NCBI GenBank assembly: GCA_026413225.1
Contig: JAPMTP010000093.1
Location: forward strand, 124,001-188,000
Length of the DNA: 64,000 nucleotides
Reading direction: 5' to 3'
From: Otis tarda
Lineage: Eukaryota; Chordata; Aves; Otidiformes; Otididae
Positions 1 through 11,090 of the stretch are shown piece after piece; position 1 is the stretch's first letter; each line of letters starts with the position of its first letter. The notes under the pieces are model-generated. The model was not told where the DNA came from and did no database searches. It worked only from the letters and a program-made list of their open reading frames with translations. The position numbers and the translations under genes were made by a program.

Positions 1-546
1 TGCGCCCTTGCGGCCCAGAAGGCCAACCGCATCCTGGGCTGCATCAAGAGGAGCGTGGCCAGCAGGTCGAGGGAGGTGATTCTGCCCCTCTACTCTGCCC
101 TGGTGAGACCCCACCTGGAGTACTGCGTCCAGTTCTGGAGCCCCCAACACAAGAAGGACATGGACCAGTTGGAAAGGGTCCAGAGGAGGGCCACCAAGAT
201 GATCAGAGGGCTGAAGCACCTCTCCTATGAGGACAGGCTGAGAGAGTTGGGGCTGTTCAGCCTGGAGAAGAGGAGGCTCCGGGGAGACCTGATAGCGGTC
301 TTCCAATACCTCAAGGGGGCCTACAGGAAAGATGGGGAGAAACTGTTCAGTAGGGCCTGTTGTGATAGGACAAGGGGTAATGGGTTTAAATTAGAAGGAG
401 CTAGGTTTAGATTAGATATTAGAAAAAAATTTTTTACAATGAGAGTTGTAGAGCACTGGAACAGGTTGCCCAGAGAGGTGGTGGATGCCCCATCCCTGGA
501 AGTGTTCAAGGCCAGGCTGGATGAGGTTCTGAGCAACCTGATCTAG
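1..546 (+). CDS. CR1 ORF2 C-terminal fragment (partial)
   Basis: The frame is open from base 1 to a TAG at 544-546, about 181 codons, with no start in the window. It is the C-terminal region beyond the RT core of a CR1-type polyprotein. The recognisable CR1 signatures are the segments reading [20 protein letters not shown] and [16 protein letters not shown], and further on a basic stretch including [12 protein letters not shown] second copy with very similar protein sequence lies on the minus strand at 22968-23577. It is uninterrupted here, so it is not obviously old, but it cannot be shown to be functional because the endonuclease and RT core lie outside the window. The ATG near position 55 is internal and is not a real start. 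Confidence 0.9.
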   Translation, partial: CALAAQKANRILGCIKRSVASRSREVILPLYSALVRPHLEYCVQFWSPQHKKDMDQLERVQRRATKMIRGLKHLSYEDRLRELGLFSLEKRRLRGDLIAVFQYLKGAYRKDGEKLFSRACCDRTRGNGFKLEGARFRLDIRKKFFTMRVVEHWNRLPREVVDAPSLEVFKARLDEVLSNLI

Positions 547-642
547 TCAGGGATGTCCCTGCTCTTGCAGGGGGGTTGGACTAGATGACCTTTGAAGGTC
601 CCTTCCAACTCTAACCATTCTATGATTCTACGATACTATGAT
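1..642 (+). mobile_element. CR1 LINE, 3' end (cut by window edge)
   Basis: This is the 3' part of a chicken-repeat-1 non-LTR retrotransposon. It holds the C-terminal end of the reverse-transcriptase ORF (stop at 544-546) followed by a short 3' UTR. The UTR contains the CR1-typical segment around 561-615 (a TGGACTAGATGACC core) and ends in ATTCTATG-like octamers at about 617-642. CR1 elements end in such octamers rather than poly(A). The element runs off the left edge, so its 5' end is unknown. Its 3' end abuts the satellite directly at about 642, where the tail GAT overlaps the satellite's own GATTTTTCGGG. Confidence 0.95.
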
Positions 643-1004
643 TTTTCGGGATATATTTTCGGTGGACGCCCAGGTGCGGCTGGTGGCAAACGTCGAAGCC
701 CTGCTCCTCAGGGAAAGCCCGGAGCCCCAATGTCTGTGGTGCTGTAGATGCGCTGCCAATGGCCACTGAGGAGCAGCAAGAGCTTGAGTGGCTGGCACTT
801 TTGGGGTGGGAGCAATCGTCTGACGTTCGTGATTTTTCGGGGTTTCTTTTCAGGGGTTGCCCACGTGCAGCTGGTGGCAAACGTCGAAGCCCTGCTCCTC
901 AGAGAAAGCCTGGAGCCCCAATGTCTGTGGTGCTGTAGATGCGCTGCCAATGGCCGCTGAGGAGCAGCAAGAGCTTGAGTGGCTGGCACCTTTGGTGTGG
1001 GAGC

Positions 1005-1480
1005 AATTGTCTGACATTCGTACTTTTTAGGGTAATGTTTTTCATGGGCGTTTTCCTACAGTTGGTGTTAAAAGTTGAAGCGCTCTTTGTCAGGGAAAGC
1101 CTGAATCCCCAGTGTCTCTGGTGCTGTACGTGTGGCATCAACGGCCAGTGAGGAGCAGCAAGAGGTTTAGTTGCTGGCACTTTTGGTGTGGGAGCAATCG
1201 TCCGACGTTCATAATTTTTAGTGTATTTTTTCAGTGGACTCTTCCCTGCAGTTGATGGCAAACGTCGAAGTACTGTTGGCCATGGAAAGCCCAGAGTCCC
1301 AGTGTCTGTGGTGCTGTAGTTGTGGCGTCAGTGGCCTGTGAGGGCCAGCAAGACGTTTAGTTGCTGGCACTTTTGATGGGGGAGCAATCCTGCAATATTC
1401 GTGGTTTTTGGAGCATTTTGTAAGTGGGAGGCCCTGTGTATTTCATGAAAAACGTAGAAGCGCTGTTCATCAGGGAAAGA
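1005..1480 (+). repeat. Diverged C-type satellite island inside block 1
   Basis: About 2.5 monomers of a diverged satellite variant, sharply bounded by ordinary A monomers on both sides. Marker features are TTTTTAGGGTAATGTTTTTC (about 1025), a GTTGATGGCAAACG segment (about 1250) and GTGGTTTTTGGAGCATTTTG (about 1400). Nearly the same sequence recurs about 8.29 kb downstream at 9298-9790, next to the ERV. The variant resembles the diverged monomers at 24-27 kb. Confidence 0.85.
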
Positions 1481-4400
1481 CCGGAGCCCCAATGTCTGTG
1501 GTGCTGTAGATGCGCTGCCAATGGCCTCTGAGGAGCAGGAAGAGCTTGAGTGGCTGGCACATTTGGGGTGGGAGCAATCGTTCGACGTTCGTGATTTTTC
1601 GGGATTTTTTTTCGGGGAGCGCCCAGGTGCAGCTGGTGGCAAACGTCGAAGCCCTGCTCCTCAGGGAAAGCCCAGAGCCCCAGTGTCTCTGGTGCTGTAG
1701 ATGCGCTGCCAATGGCTGCTGAGGAGCAGCAAGAGCTTGAGTGGCTGGCACTTTTGGTGTGGGAGCCATCGTCCGACGTTCGTGATTTTTCAGGTTTTAT
1801 CGTCGGGGGGAGCCCAGGTGCAGCTGGTGGCAAACATCGAAGCCCTGCTCCTCAGGGAAAGCCCGAAGCCCCAGTGTCTGTGATGCTTCAGATGCGCTGC
1901 CAATGGCCACTGAGGAGCAGCAAGAGCTTGAGTGGCTGGCACTTTTGGTGTGGGAGCAATCGTCCGACGTTCATGATTTTTCGGGATTTATTTTCAGGGG
2001 GCCTTCAGGGGCCGCTGTTGGCAAACTTCAAAGCCTTGCTCCTCAGGGAAAGCCCGGAGCCCCAATGTCTGTGGTGCTGTAAATGCGCTGCCAATGGCCG
2101 CTGAAAAGCACCAAGTGCTTGAGTGGCTGGCACTTTTGGGGTGGGAGCAATCGTCAGACGTTTGTGATTTTTCGGGTTTTTCTTTCGGGGAGCGCCCAGG
2201 TGCAGCTGGTGGCAAACGTCGAAGCCCTGCTCCTCAGACAAAGTCCGGAGCCTCAATGTCTGTGCTGCTCTAGATGCGCTGCCAATGGCCGCTGAGGAGC
2301 AGCAAGAGCTTGAGTGGCTGGCACTTTTCGGGTGCGAGCAATCGTCTGACGTTCTGATTTTTCGGGGTTTTTTTCGTGGGGCGCCCACGTGCAGCTGGTG
2401 GCAAACGTCGAAGCCCTGCTCCTCAGGGAAAGCCCGGAGCCCCAATGTCTGTGCTGCTCTAGATGCGCTGCCAATGGCCGCTGAGGAGCAGCAAGAGCTT
2501 GAGTGGCTGGCACTTTTGGGGTGGGATCAATCGTCCGACGTTCGTGATTTTTCGGGATTTATTTTCGGGGGATGCCCAGGTGCAGTTGGTGGCAAACATC
2601 AAAGCCCTGCTCCTCAGGGAAAGCCCGGAGCCCCGGTGTCTGTGCTGCTATAGATGCGCTGCCAATGGCCGTTGAGGAGCAGCAAGAACGTGAGTGGCTG
2701 GCACTTTTGGGGTTGGAGCCATCGTCCGACGGTCGTGATTTTTCGGGATTTATTTTCGGGGGATGCCCAGGTGCAGCTGGTGGCAAACGTCGAAGCCCTG
2801 CTCCTCAGGGAAAGCCCGGAGCCCCAATGTCTGTGCTGCTGCAGATGCGCTGCCAATGGCCGTTGAGGAGCAGCAAGAGCTTGAGAGGCTGGCACTTTTG
2901 GTGTGAGAGCAATCTTCCGACGTTCGTGATTTTTCGGGTTTTTTTCGGGGGGGGCGCCCAGGTGCAGCTGGTGGCAAAAGTCGAAGCCCTGCTCCTCAGG
3001 GAATGCCCGGAGCCCCAATGTCTGTGCTGCTCTAGATGCGCTGGCAATGGCCGCTGAGGAGCAGCAAGAGCTTGAGTGGCTGCCACTTTTGGTGTGGGAG
3101 CAATCGTCCGACGTTCGTGATTTTTCGGGTTTATTTTCGGGGGCGCCCAGGTGCAGCTGGTGGCAAACATCGAAGCCCTGCTCCTCAGGGAAAGCCCGGA
3201 GCCCCAATGTCTGTGCTGCTGTAGATGCGCTGCCAATGGCCGCTGAGGAGCAGCAAGAGCTTGAGTGGCTGCCACTTTTGGTGTGGGAGCAATCGTCCGA
3301 CGTTCGTGATTTTTCGGGGTTTATTTTCGGGGGGCGCCCAGGTGCAGCTGGTGGCAAACTTCGAAGCCCTGCTCCTCAGGGAAAGCCCGGAGCCCCAATG
3401 TCTGTGCTGATCTAGATGCGCTGGCAGTGGCCACTGACGAGCAGCAAGAGCTTGAGTGGCTGGCACTTTTGGGCTGGGAGCGATCGTCTGACTTTCGCGA
3501 TTTTTCGGTGTTTTTTTTCGGGGTGCGCCCACGTGCAGCTAGTGGCAAACGTCAAAGCCCTGCTCCTCAGGGAAAGCCCAGAGCCCCAATGTCTTTGGTG
3601 CTGTAGATGAGCTGCCAATGGCCGCTGAGGAGGAGCAAGAGTTTGAGTGGCTGGCACTTTTGGTGTGGGAGCAATCACCTGACGTTTTTGATTTTTTGGG
3701 GATTTTTTTGTGGGGCGCTGAGGTGCAGCTGGTGGCAAACGTCGAAGCCCTGCTCCTCAGGGAAAGCCCAGAGCCCCAATGTCTGTGGTGCTGTAGATGC
3801 GCTGCCAATGGCCGCTGAGGAGCAGCAAGAGCTTGAGTGGCTGGCACTTTTGGTGTGGGAGCCATCGTCCGACTTTCGCGATTTTTCGGGGTTTTTTTTC
3901 CGGGTGCGCCCAGGTGCAGCTGGTGGCAAACGTCGAAGCCCTGCTCCTCAGGGAATGCTTGGAGAACCAATGTCTGTGGTGCTGTAGATGCGCTGCCAAT
4001 GGCCTCTGAGGAGCAGCAAGAGATTGAGTGGCTGGCACTTTTGATGTGGGAGCAATCGCCTGACGTTTTTGATTTTTTGGGGATTTTTTTTTGAAGGAGC
4101 CCAGGTGCAGCTGGTGGCAAACGTCGAAGCCCTGTTCGTCAGGGAAAGCCTGGAGACCCAATGTCTGTGCTGCTCTAGATGCTCTGGCAATGGCCACTGA
4201 GGAGCAGCAAGAGCTTGAGTGGCTGGCACTTTTGGTGTGGGAGCAATCGTCCTACGTTTGCGATTTTTCGGGGTTTTTTATCCGGGTGCGCCCAGGTGCA
4301 GCTGGTGGCAAACGTCGAAGGCCTGCTCCTTAGCGAAAGCCCGGAGCCCCAATGTCTGTGCTGCTGTAGATGCGCTGCCAATGGCTGCTGAGGAGCAGCA

Positions 4401-5401
4401 AGAGCTTGAGTGGCTGGCACTTTTGGTGTGGGAGCAATCGCCTGACGTTTTTGATTTTTTGGGGATTTTTTTGGGGGGGCGCCCAGGTGCAGCTGGTGGC
4501 AAACGTCGAAGCCCTGCTACTCAGGCAAAGCCCGGAGCCACAATGTCTCTGGGTTTTTTTTGGGGGGCGCCCAGGTGCAGCTGGTGGCAAACGTCGAAGC
4601 CCTGCTCCTCAGGGAAAGCCTGGAGCCCCAATGTCTGTGCTGCTCTAGATGCGCTGGCAATGGCCACTGAGGAGCAGCAAGAGCTTGAGTGGCTGGCACT
4701 TTTGTTGTGGGAGCAATCGCCTGACGTTCGTGATTTTTTGGGGATTTTTTTCAGGGGGCGCCCAGGTGCAGCTGGTGGGAAACGTTGAAGCCCTGCTCCT
4801 CAGGGAAAGCCCGGAGCCCCAATGTATGTGGTGCTGTAGATGCGCTGCCAATGGCCGCTGAGGAGCAGCAAGATCTTGAGTGGCTGGCACTTTTGGTGTG
4901 GGAGCAATCGTCCAAAGTTCCTGATTTTTCTGGGTATTTTTTCGGGGGGCGCCCAGGTGCAGCTGGTGGCAAACGTCGAAGCCCTGCCCCTAAGGGAAAG
5001 CCCGGAGCCCCAATGTCTGTGCTGCTGTAGATGCGCTGCCAATGGCCTCTGAGGAGCAGCAAGAGCTTGAGTGGCTGGCACTTTTGGTGTGGGAGCAATC
5101 GTCCAACGTTCGTGATTTTTCGGGGTTCTTTTTCGGGCGGCGCCCAGGTGCAGCTGGTGGCAAACGTCGAAGGCCTGCTCCTCAGGGAAAGCCCGGAGCC
5201 CCAATGTCTGTGCTGCTGTAGATGCGCTGCCAATGGCCGCTGAGGAGCAGCAAGAGCTTGAGTGGCTGGCACATTTGGTGTGGGAGCAATCGTCCAACGT
5301 TTGTGATTTTTCGGTTTTCTCTTTTCGGGGGCGCCCATGTGCAGCTGCTGGCAAACGTCAAGCCCTGCTCCTCAGGGAAAGCCCGGAGCCCCAGTGTCTG
5401 T

Positions 5402-5725
5402 GGTGCTGTAGATGCGCTGCCAATGGCCGCTGAGGAGCAGCAAGAGATTGAGTGGCTGGACTTTTGGTGTGGGAGCAATCGTCCGACTTTCGTGTTTTTT
5501 TGGTGTTCTTTTTCGGGGGCGCCCAGGTGCAGCTGGTGGCAGATGTCGAAGCCCTGCTCCTCAGGGAAAGCCCGGAGCCCCAATGTCTGTGGTGCTGTAG
5601 ATGCGCTGCCAATGGCCGCTGAGGAGCAGCAAGAGATTGAGTGGCTGGACTTTTGGTGTGGGAGCAATCGTCCGACTTTCGTGTTTTTTTGGTGTTCTTT
5701 TTCGGGGGGCGCACAGGTGCAGCTG
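5402..5725 (+). repeat. Two adjacent near-identical satellite monomers
   Basis: The monomers beginning at about 5402 and 5591 share variants not seen in their neighbours: AAGAGATTGAGTGGCTGGAC and CGACTTTCGTGTTTTTTTGG. They are identical for over 100 bp at an offset of about 190 bp. This is a fresh single-monomer duplication, the smallest scale of array turnover visible here. Confidence 0.8.
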
Positions 5726-8700
5726 GTGTTAAATGTGGAAGACCTGCTCCTTAGGGAAAGCCCGGAGCCCCAATGTCTCTGTTGCCGTAGATGCGCTGGC
5801 AATGGCCACTGTGGAGCAGCAAGAGATTGAGTGGCTATGCTTTTGGTGTGGGAGCGATCGTCCGACGTTTGCGACTTTTCGGGGTTTTTTTCGGGGGTGC
5901 GCCCAGGTGCAGCTGGTGGCAAACGTCGAAGCCCTGCTCCTCAGGGAAAGCCCAGAGCCCCAATGTCTGTGGTGCTGTAGATGCGCTGCCAATGGCCGCT
6001 GAGGAGCAGCAAGAGCTTGAGTGGCTGGCACTTTTCGGGTGTGAGCCATCGTCCGACGTTCGTGATTTTTCGGGGTTTTTTCCGGGTGGCGCCCAGGTGC
6101 AGCTGGTGGCAAACTTTGAAGCCCTGCTCCTCAGGGAAAGCCCGGAGCCCCAATGTCTGTGGTGCTGTAGATGCGCTGGCAATGGCTGCTGAGGAGCAGC
6201 AAGAGCTTGAGTGGCTGGCACTTTTGGTGTGGGAGCCATCGTCCGACGTTCGTGATTTTTCAGGGTTTATTTTTGGGGGGCGCCCAGGTGCAGCTGGTTT
6301 TAAATGTGGAAGACCTGCTCCTTAGGGAAAGCCCAGAGCCCCAATGTCTGTGGTGCTGTAGATGCGCTGCCAATGGCCGCTGAGGAGCAGCAGGAGCTTG
6401 AGTGGCTGGCACTTTAGGGGTGGGAGCCATCGTCCGACGTTCGTGATTTTTTGGGGTTCGTTTTCGGGGGGCGCCCAGGTGCAGCTGGTGGCAAACGTCG
6501 AAGCCCTGCTCCTCAGGGAAAGCCCAGAGCCCCAATGTCTGTGGTGCTGTAGATGCGCTGCCAATGGCCGCTGAGGAGGAGCAAGAGCTTGAGTGGCTGG
6601 CACTGTTGGTGTGGGAGCAATCGTCCGACGTTATTGATTTTTGGGGGTTCGTTTTCGGGGGCGCCCAGGTGCAGCTGGTGGCAAACTTCGAAGCCCTGCT
6701 CCTCAGGGAAAGCCCAGAGCCCCAATGTCTGTGCTGCTGCAGATGCGCTGCCAATGGCCGCTGAGGAGCAGCAAGAGCTTGAGTGGCTGGCACTTTTGGT
6801 GTGGGAGCAATCGTCCGACGTTCGCGATTTTTTGGGATTCATTTTCGGGGGGCGCCCAGGTGCAGCTGGTGGCAAACGTCGAAGCCCTGTTCGTCAGGGA
6901 AAGCCCGGAGCCCCAATATCTGTGGTGCTGTAGGTGCGCTGCGAATGGCCGCTGAGGAGCAGCAAGAGCTTGAGTGGCTGGCACTTTTGGTGTGGGAGCA
7001 ATGTTCCGACGTTCATGATATTTCGGGGTTTTTTTTCGGGGGGCGTCCAGGTGCAGCTGGTGGCAAACGTCAAAGCCCTGCTCCTCAGGGAAAGCCCGGA
7101 GCCCCAATGTCTGTGCTGCTGTAGATGCGCTGCCAATGGCCGCTGAGGAGCAGCAAGAGCTTGAGTGGCTGGCACTTTTGGGGTGGGAGCAATCTTCCGA
7201 CGTTTGTGATTTTTTGGGGTTTTTTTCAGGGGGCACCCAGGTGCAGCTGGTGGCAAACGTCGAAGCCCTGCTCCTCAGGGAAAGCCCAGAGCCCCAATGT
7301 CTGTGTTGCCATAGATGCGCTGCCAATGGCCGCTGAGGAGCAGCAAGAGCTTGAGTGGCTGGCACTTTTGGTGTGGGAGCAATCGTCCGACGTTCGTGAT
7401 TTTTCGGGGTTTTTTTTCGCGTTGCGCCCAGGTACAGCTGCTGGCAAACGTCGAAGCCCTGCTCCTCAGGGAAAGCCCGGAGCCCCAATATCTGTAGTGC
7501 TTCAGATGCGCTGCCAAAGGCCGCTGAGGAGCAGCAAGAGCTTGAGTGGCTGGCACTTTTGGTGTGGGAGCAATCGTCCGACGTTCGTGATTTTTCGGGG
7601 TTCTTTTTCGGGGGGCTCACAGGTGCAGCTGGTGTCAAATGTGGAAGACCTGCTCCTCAGGGAAAGCCCGGAGCCCCAATGTCTGTGCTGCTGCTGTAGA
7701 TGCGCTGCCAATGGCCGTTGAGGAGCAGCAAGAGCTTGAGTGGCTGGCACTTTTGATGTGGGAGCAATCGTCCGACATTTGTAATTTCTTGGGTTTTCTT
7801 TTCAGGGGGCGCCCATGTGCAGCTGGTGGCAAACGTCGAAGCCCTGCTCCTCAGGAAAAGCCCAGAGCCCAAATTTCTGTGGTGCTGTACATGCGCTGCC
7901 AATGGCCGCTGAGGAGCAGCAAGAGCTTGAGTGGCTGGCACTTTTGGTGTGGGAGCAATCGTCCGACGTTCGCGATTTTTCGGGGTTTTTTTGTGGGGGG
8001 GCGCCCAGGTGCAGCTGGTGTCAAATGTGGAAGACCTGCTCCTTAGGGAAAGCCCGCAGCCCCAATGTCTGTGTTGCCGTAGATGCGCTGCCAATGGCCA
8101 CTGAGGAGCAGCAAGAGCTTGAGTGGCTGGCACTTTTGGTGTGGGAGCAATCATCCGACGTTCGTGATTTTTTGGAATTTTTATTCAGGGGTCGCCCAGG
8201 TGCAGCTGGTGGCAAACATCGAAGCCCTGCTCCTCAGGGAACGCCCGGAGCCCCAATGTCTGTGCTGATGCTGTAGATGCGCTGCCAATGGCCACTGAGG
8301 AGCAGCAAGAGCTTGAGTGGCTGGCACTTTTGGTGTGGGAGCAATCGTCCGACGTTCATGATTTTTTGGGTTTTTTTTTTGGGGGGCGCCCACATGCAGC
8401 TGGTGGCACACGTCGAAGCCCTGCTCCTCAGGGAAAGCCCGGAGCCCCAATGTCTGTGGTGCTGCTGTAGATGCGCTGCCAATGGCCGCTGAGGAGCAGC
8501 AAGAGCTTGAGTGGCTGGCACTTTTGGTGTGGGAGCAATCGTCCGACGTTCGTGATTTTTCGGGGTTCTTTTTCGGGCGGCGCCCAGGTGTAGCTGGTGG
8601 CAAATGTCGAAGCCCTGCTCCTCAGGGAAAGCCCGGAGCCCCAGTGTCTGTGTTGCCACAGATGCACTGCCAATGGCCGCTGAGGAGCAGCAAGAGCTTG

Positions 8701-9297
8701 AGTGGCTGGCACTTTTGGTGTGGGAGAAATCGTCCGATGTTCGTGATTCTTTGGGGTTTTTTTCGGGGGCCGCCCAGGTGCAGCTGGTGGCACACGTCTA
8801 AGCCCTGCTCCTCAGGGAAAGCCCGGAGCCCCAATGTCTGTGGTGCTGTAGATGCGCTGCCAATGGCCACTGAGGAGCAGCAAGAGCTTGAGTGGCTGGC
8901 ACTTTTGGTGTGGGAGCAATTGTCCGACGTTCGCGATTTTTCGGGGTTTTTTTCGGGGGGCGCCCATGTGCAGCTGGTGGCAAACGTCCAAGCCCTGCTC
9001 CTCAGGGAAAGCCCGGAGCCCCAATGTCTGTGCTGCTGTAGATGCGCTGGCAATGGCCACTGAGGAGCAGCAAGAGCTTGAGTGGCTGGCACTTTTGGTG
9101 TGGGAGAAATCGTCCGACGTTCGTGATTTTTGAGGCGTTTTTTTCGTGGGGCGCCCACGTGCAGCTGGTGGCAAACGTCGAAGCCCTGCTCCTCAGGGAA
9201 AGCCCGGAGCCCCAATATCTTTGGTGCTGTAGGTGCGCTGCCAATGGCCGTTGAGGAGCAGCAAGAGCTTGAGTGACTGGCACTTTTGGTGTGGGAG

Positions 9298-9842
9298 CAA
9301 TTGTCCAACATTCGTACTTTTTAGGGTAATGTTTTTCATGGGCGTTTTCCTACAGTTTATGTTAAAAGTTGAAGCGCTCTTCGTCAGGGAAAGCCTGAAT
9401 CCCCAGTGTCTGTGGTGCTGTACGTGTGGCATCAACGGCCGGTGAGGAGCAGCAAGAGGTTTAGTTGCTGGCACTTTTGGTGTGGGAGCAATCGTCCGAC
9501 GTTCATAATTTTTAGTGTATTTTTTCAGTGGACTCTTCCCTGCAGTTGATGGCAAACGTTGAAGTGCTGTTGGCCATGGAAATCCCAGAGTCCCAGTGCC
9601 TGTGGTGCTGTAGTTGCGGTGTCAGCGGCCTGTGAGGGCCAGCAAGACGTTTAGTTGCTGGCACTTTTGATGGGGGAGCAATCGTGCAATGTTCGTGGTT
9701 TTTGGAGCATTTTGTAAGTGAGAGGCCCTGTGTAGTTGATGAAAAACGTAGAAGCGCTGTTCATCAATGAAAGACCGGAGCCCCAGTGTTGGTGGTGCTG
9801 TAGATGCGGTGTAAACGGCTGGTGAGGAGTAACAAGACCTTG
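9298..9842 (+). repeat. Diverged C-type edge of satellite block 1
   Basis: The last ~2.8 monomers before the retroviral nest are diverged (C type). The satellite can be followed through GGTGAGGAGTAACAAGACCT to about 9842, where the sequence changes abruptly to gamma-retroviral gag. The break falls inside a monomer. The satellite resumes on the far side of the nest (about 23711) at a different phase of the monomer. Confidence 0.85.
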
Positions 9843-9848
9843 TATTGT

Positions 9849-10309
9849 AATCAGTGGTGGCCTCTATATAAACTGGAGAATGAAGTGAAATGTCCTTAGG
9901 ACGGGCACTCTCCTGCAACTATTGTTTTTCCTAAGAAGGGGAGGAAAATGGGATGAAGTATGATATGTAGACATGTTTTTTTTTTGTCCTTCGGGAGAAA
10001 CCTGAATGGCAGAGAGACTGCGGATTAGTACCCCCTCGGGATCCTATGGTACAAGCCCTCGAAAGAGAAGATAGGAGAGAGCGTAAAGGAAAGTTGAGAA
10101 GGTGTTGTTCAGCATGTAGTATTGCACAAAGAGGTTCTAAACTAAACGAGGAACAAGAGCCCGTGTTAGGTGATTTATTCAACCCATCTTATGGGATAGG
10201 GAGACAGGGCTCTGCCGGGGCTCCCAATCCACCCCCGGGCGAACGGGACATCCCACAAACTATTTCTAAAGAAGGTCAAATGCCTGCCTCCACACAAGGA
10301 AACACATGA
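9849..10309 (+). pseudogene. gag: gag fragment: matrix C-terminal part and p12-like region
   Basis: Matrix/p12 portion of the old gamma-like ERV. In frame from 9849 it reads WWPLYKLENE then a TAG stop at 9897. The frame moves at an A4 run (about 9945), hits a TGA at 9961, and moves again at a T10 run (9976-9985). From there it stays open through MVQALEREDRRERKGKLRR (from 10046) to a TGA at 10307. The N-terminal part with the myristoylation glycine is absent because the ERV is truncated at 9843. In a working virus this region would target Gag to the membrane. Here it is non-functional. Confidence 0.75.
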
Positions 10310-11090
10310 GCCCACCCCTACGGCTCCAAGTAGCCCAGTGTCTTCACGCATTGGACGGAAGACTGTCTTACAGGCACCGCTCCGAGAAGCTGTAAATCCG
10401 GACGGAGGAACCATGAAGATAAAAATTCCATTCACGGGCGCCGATCTGGAAGAATGGAAAGAGGTTGCCCGAGAATACCGAAATGATCCGATAAATACGG
10501 CACAACATTTTAAATTTATAGTGAAACAACACAATCTCGACTGGTGTGACATACATTTGTTGTTGGATTGCCTGACTGAAACTGAGAAACAACTAATTAT
10601 AAAAACAGCAGGAGAGCTTGCAAAGGAACACTATGATATAAAGGGAGGTAATTCTAGAGAATGGTTTCCCTTGTTAGACCCGACATGGGATCCAAACCGC
10701 TCTGCTGATATGGAAAGGTTACAGGCATACCAGGAATGGATATTCAGAGGGATGGAAAAAGCAATTCCCAGAACAATAAATTGGGCAATGTTATATGCGG
10801 TCAGACAGGGTCCTTCTGAAACGCCGGTCGAGTTCCTAGACCGACTAAGAGATGCGATGCGCCGGCACACGTCTCTAGATCCGAATTCAGAGGTAGGCGC
10901 ACAGGAACTAATATCCCTCTTTTTGGGACAATCACAAGGGGATATTAGGCGCAAATTGCAAAAACTAAGACCTCCTGAAAACAGAACCTTAGAAAGGTTA
11001 TTAGAAGAAGCGTGGAGAATATTTAGGAATCGAGAGGAAAGTTACAGGCAAGACGAGAAGAAAATACTAGCAGCGGTAAGAGAAAAATGA
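10302..11090 (+). pseudogene. gag: gag capsid (p30-like)
   Basis: Open frame of about 260 codons ending in TGA at 11088-11090. It begins with a proline-rich p12 tail (around 10308-10340, EPTPTAPSSPV) and continues into a capsid domain. The major homology region is visible at about 10800-10880 as RQGPSETPVEFLDRLRDAMR, typical of gamma-retroviral capsid. The frame then runs through basic sequence (NREESYRQDEKK) to the stop. No ATG lies at its start because it is the middle of Gag, entered by a frame change near 10296-10306. The stop is reached after an A5 run (11083-11087), past which the nucleocapsid frame continues. Capsid would form the virion core. Confidence 0.85.

Larger units (their letters stand above)
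643..9842 (+). repeat. Satellite block 1: ~190-191 bp tandem monomers, + orientation
   Basis: About 48 tandem monomers; recurring starts are spaced 189-191 bp (for example 748, 939; 1510, 1701; 2463, 2654; 6934, 7125, 7315). Each monomer runs in this order: ATGCGCTGCCAATGGCC, GAGGAGCAGCAAGAGCTTG, TGGCACTTTTGG, TCCGACGTTCGTGATTTTT, a T-run/G-run, GGGCGCCCAGGTGCAGCTGG, CAAACGTCGAAGCCCTG, CTCCTCAGGGAAAGCC and CCCCAATGTCTGTG. Most monomers here are 'A' type (CTGCTCCTCAGGG and GGTGGCAAACG). Variation sits mainly in the T/G homopolymer stretch. At least one monomer is internally deleted (around 4540-4560, spacing 279 bp). The bird context and monomer length suggest centromeric or pericentromeric DNA, which is inference. 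Confidence 0.95.

Noticed and set aside
2530..2560. CENP-B box in the satellite (TTCGTGATTTTTCGGGG)
   Set aside because: TTCG and CGGG are present, but the spacer is 8 instead of 7 bases and the central A is a T, so it does not match the mammalian box core.
6703..7638. Long ORFs in the satellite (up to 311 codons on the minus strand here, 283 codons at 42000-42851)
   Set aside because: One strand of the monomer has very few stop codons, and 190-191 bp is not a multiple of three, so ORFs drift through all three frames and start and end at the same monomer positions again and again. Protein-like similarity between them simply reflects the DNA repeat.
643..9842. CRISPR-like array
   Set aside because: The repeats are about 190 bp and contiguous, with no unique spacers, and the context is a vertebrate genome.
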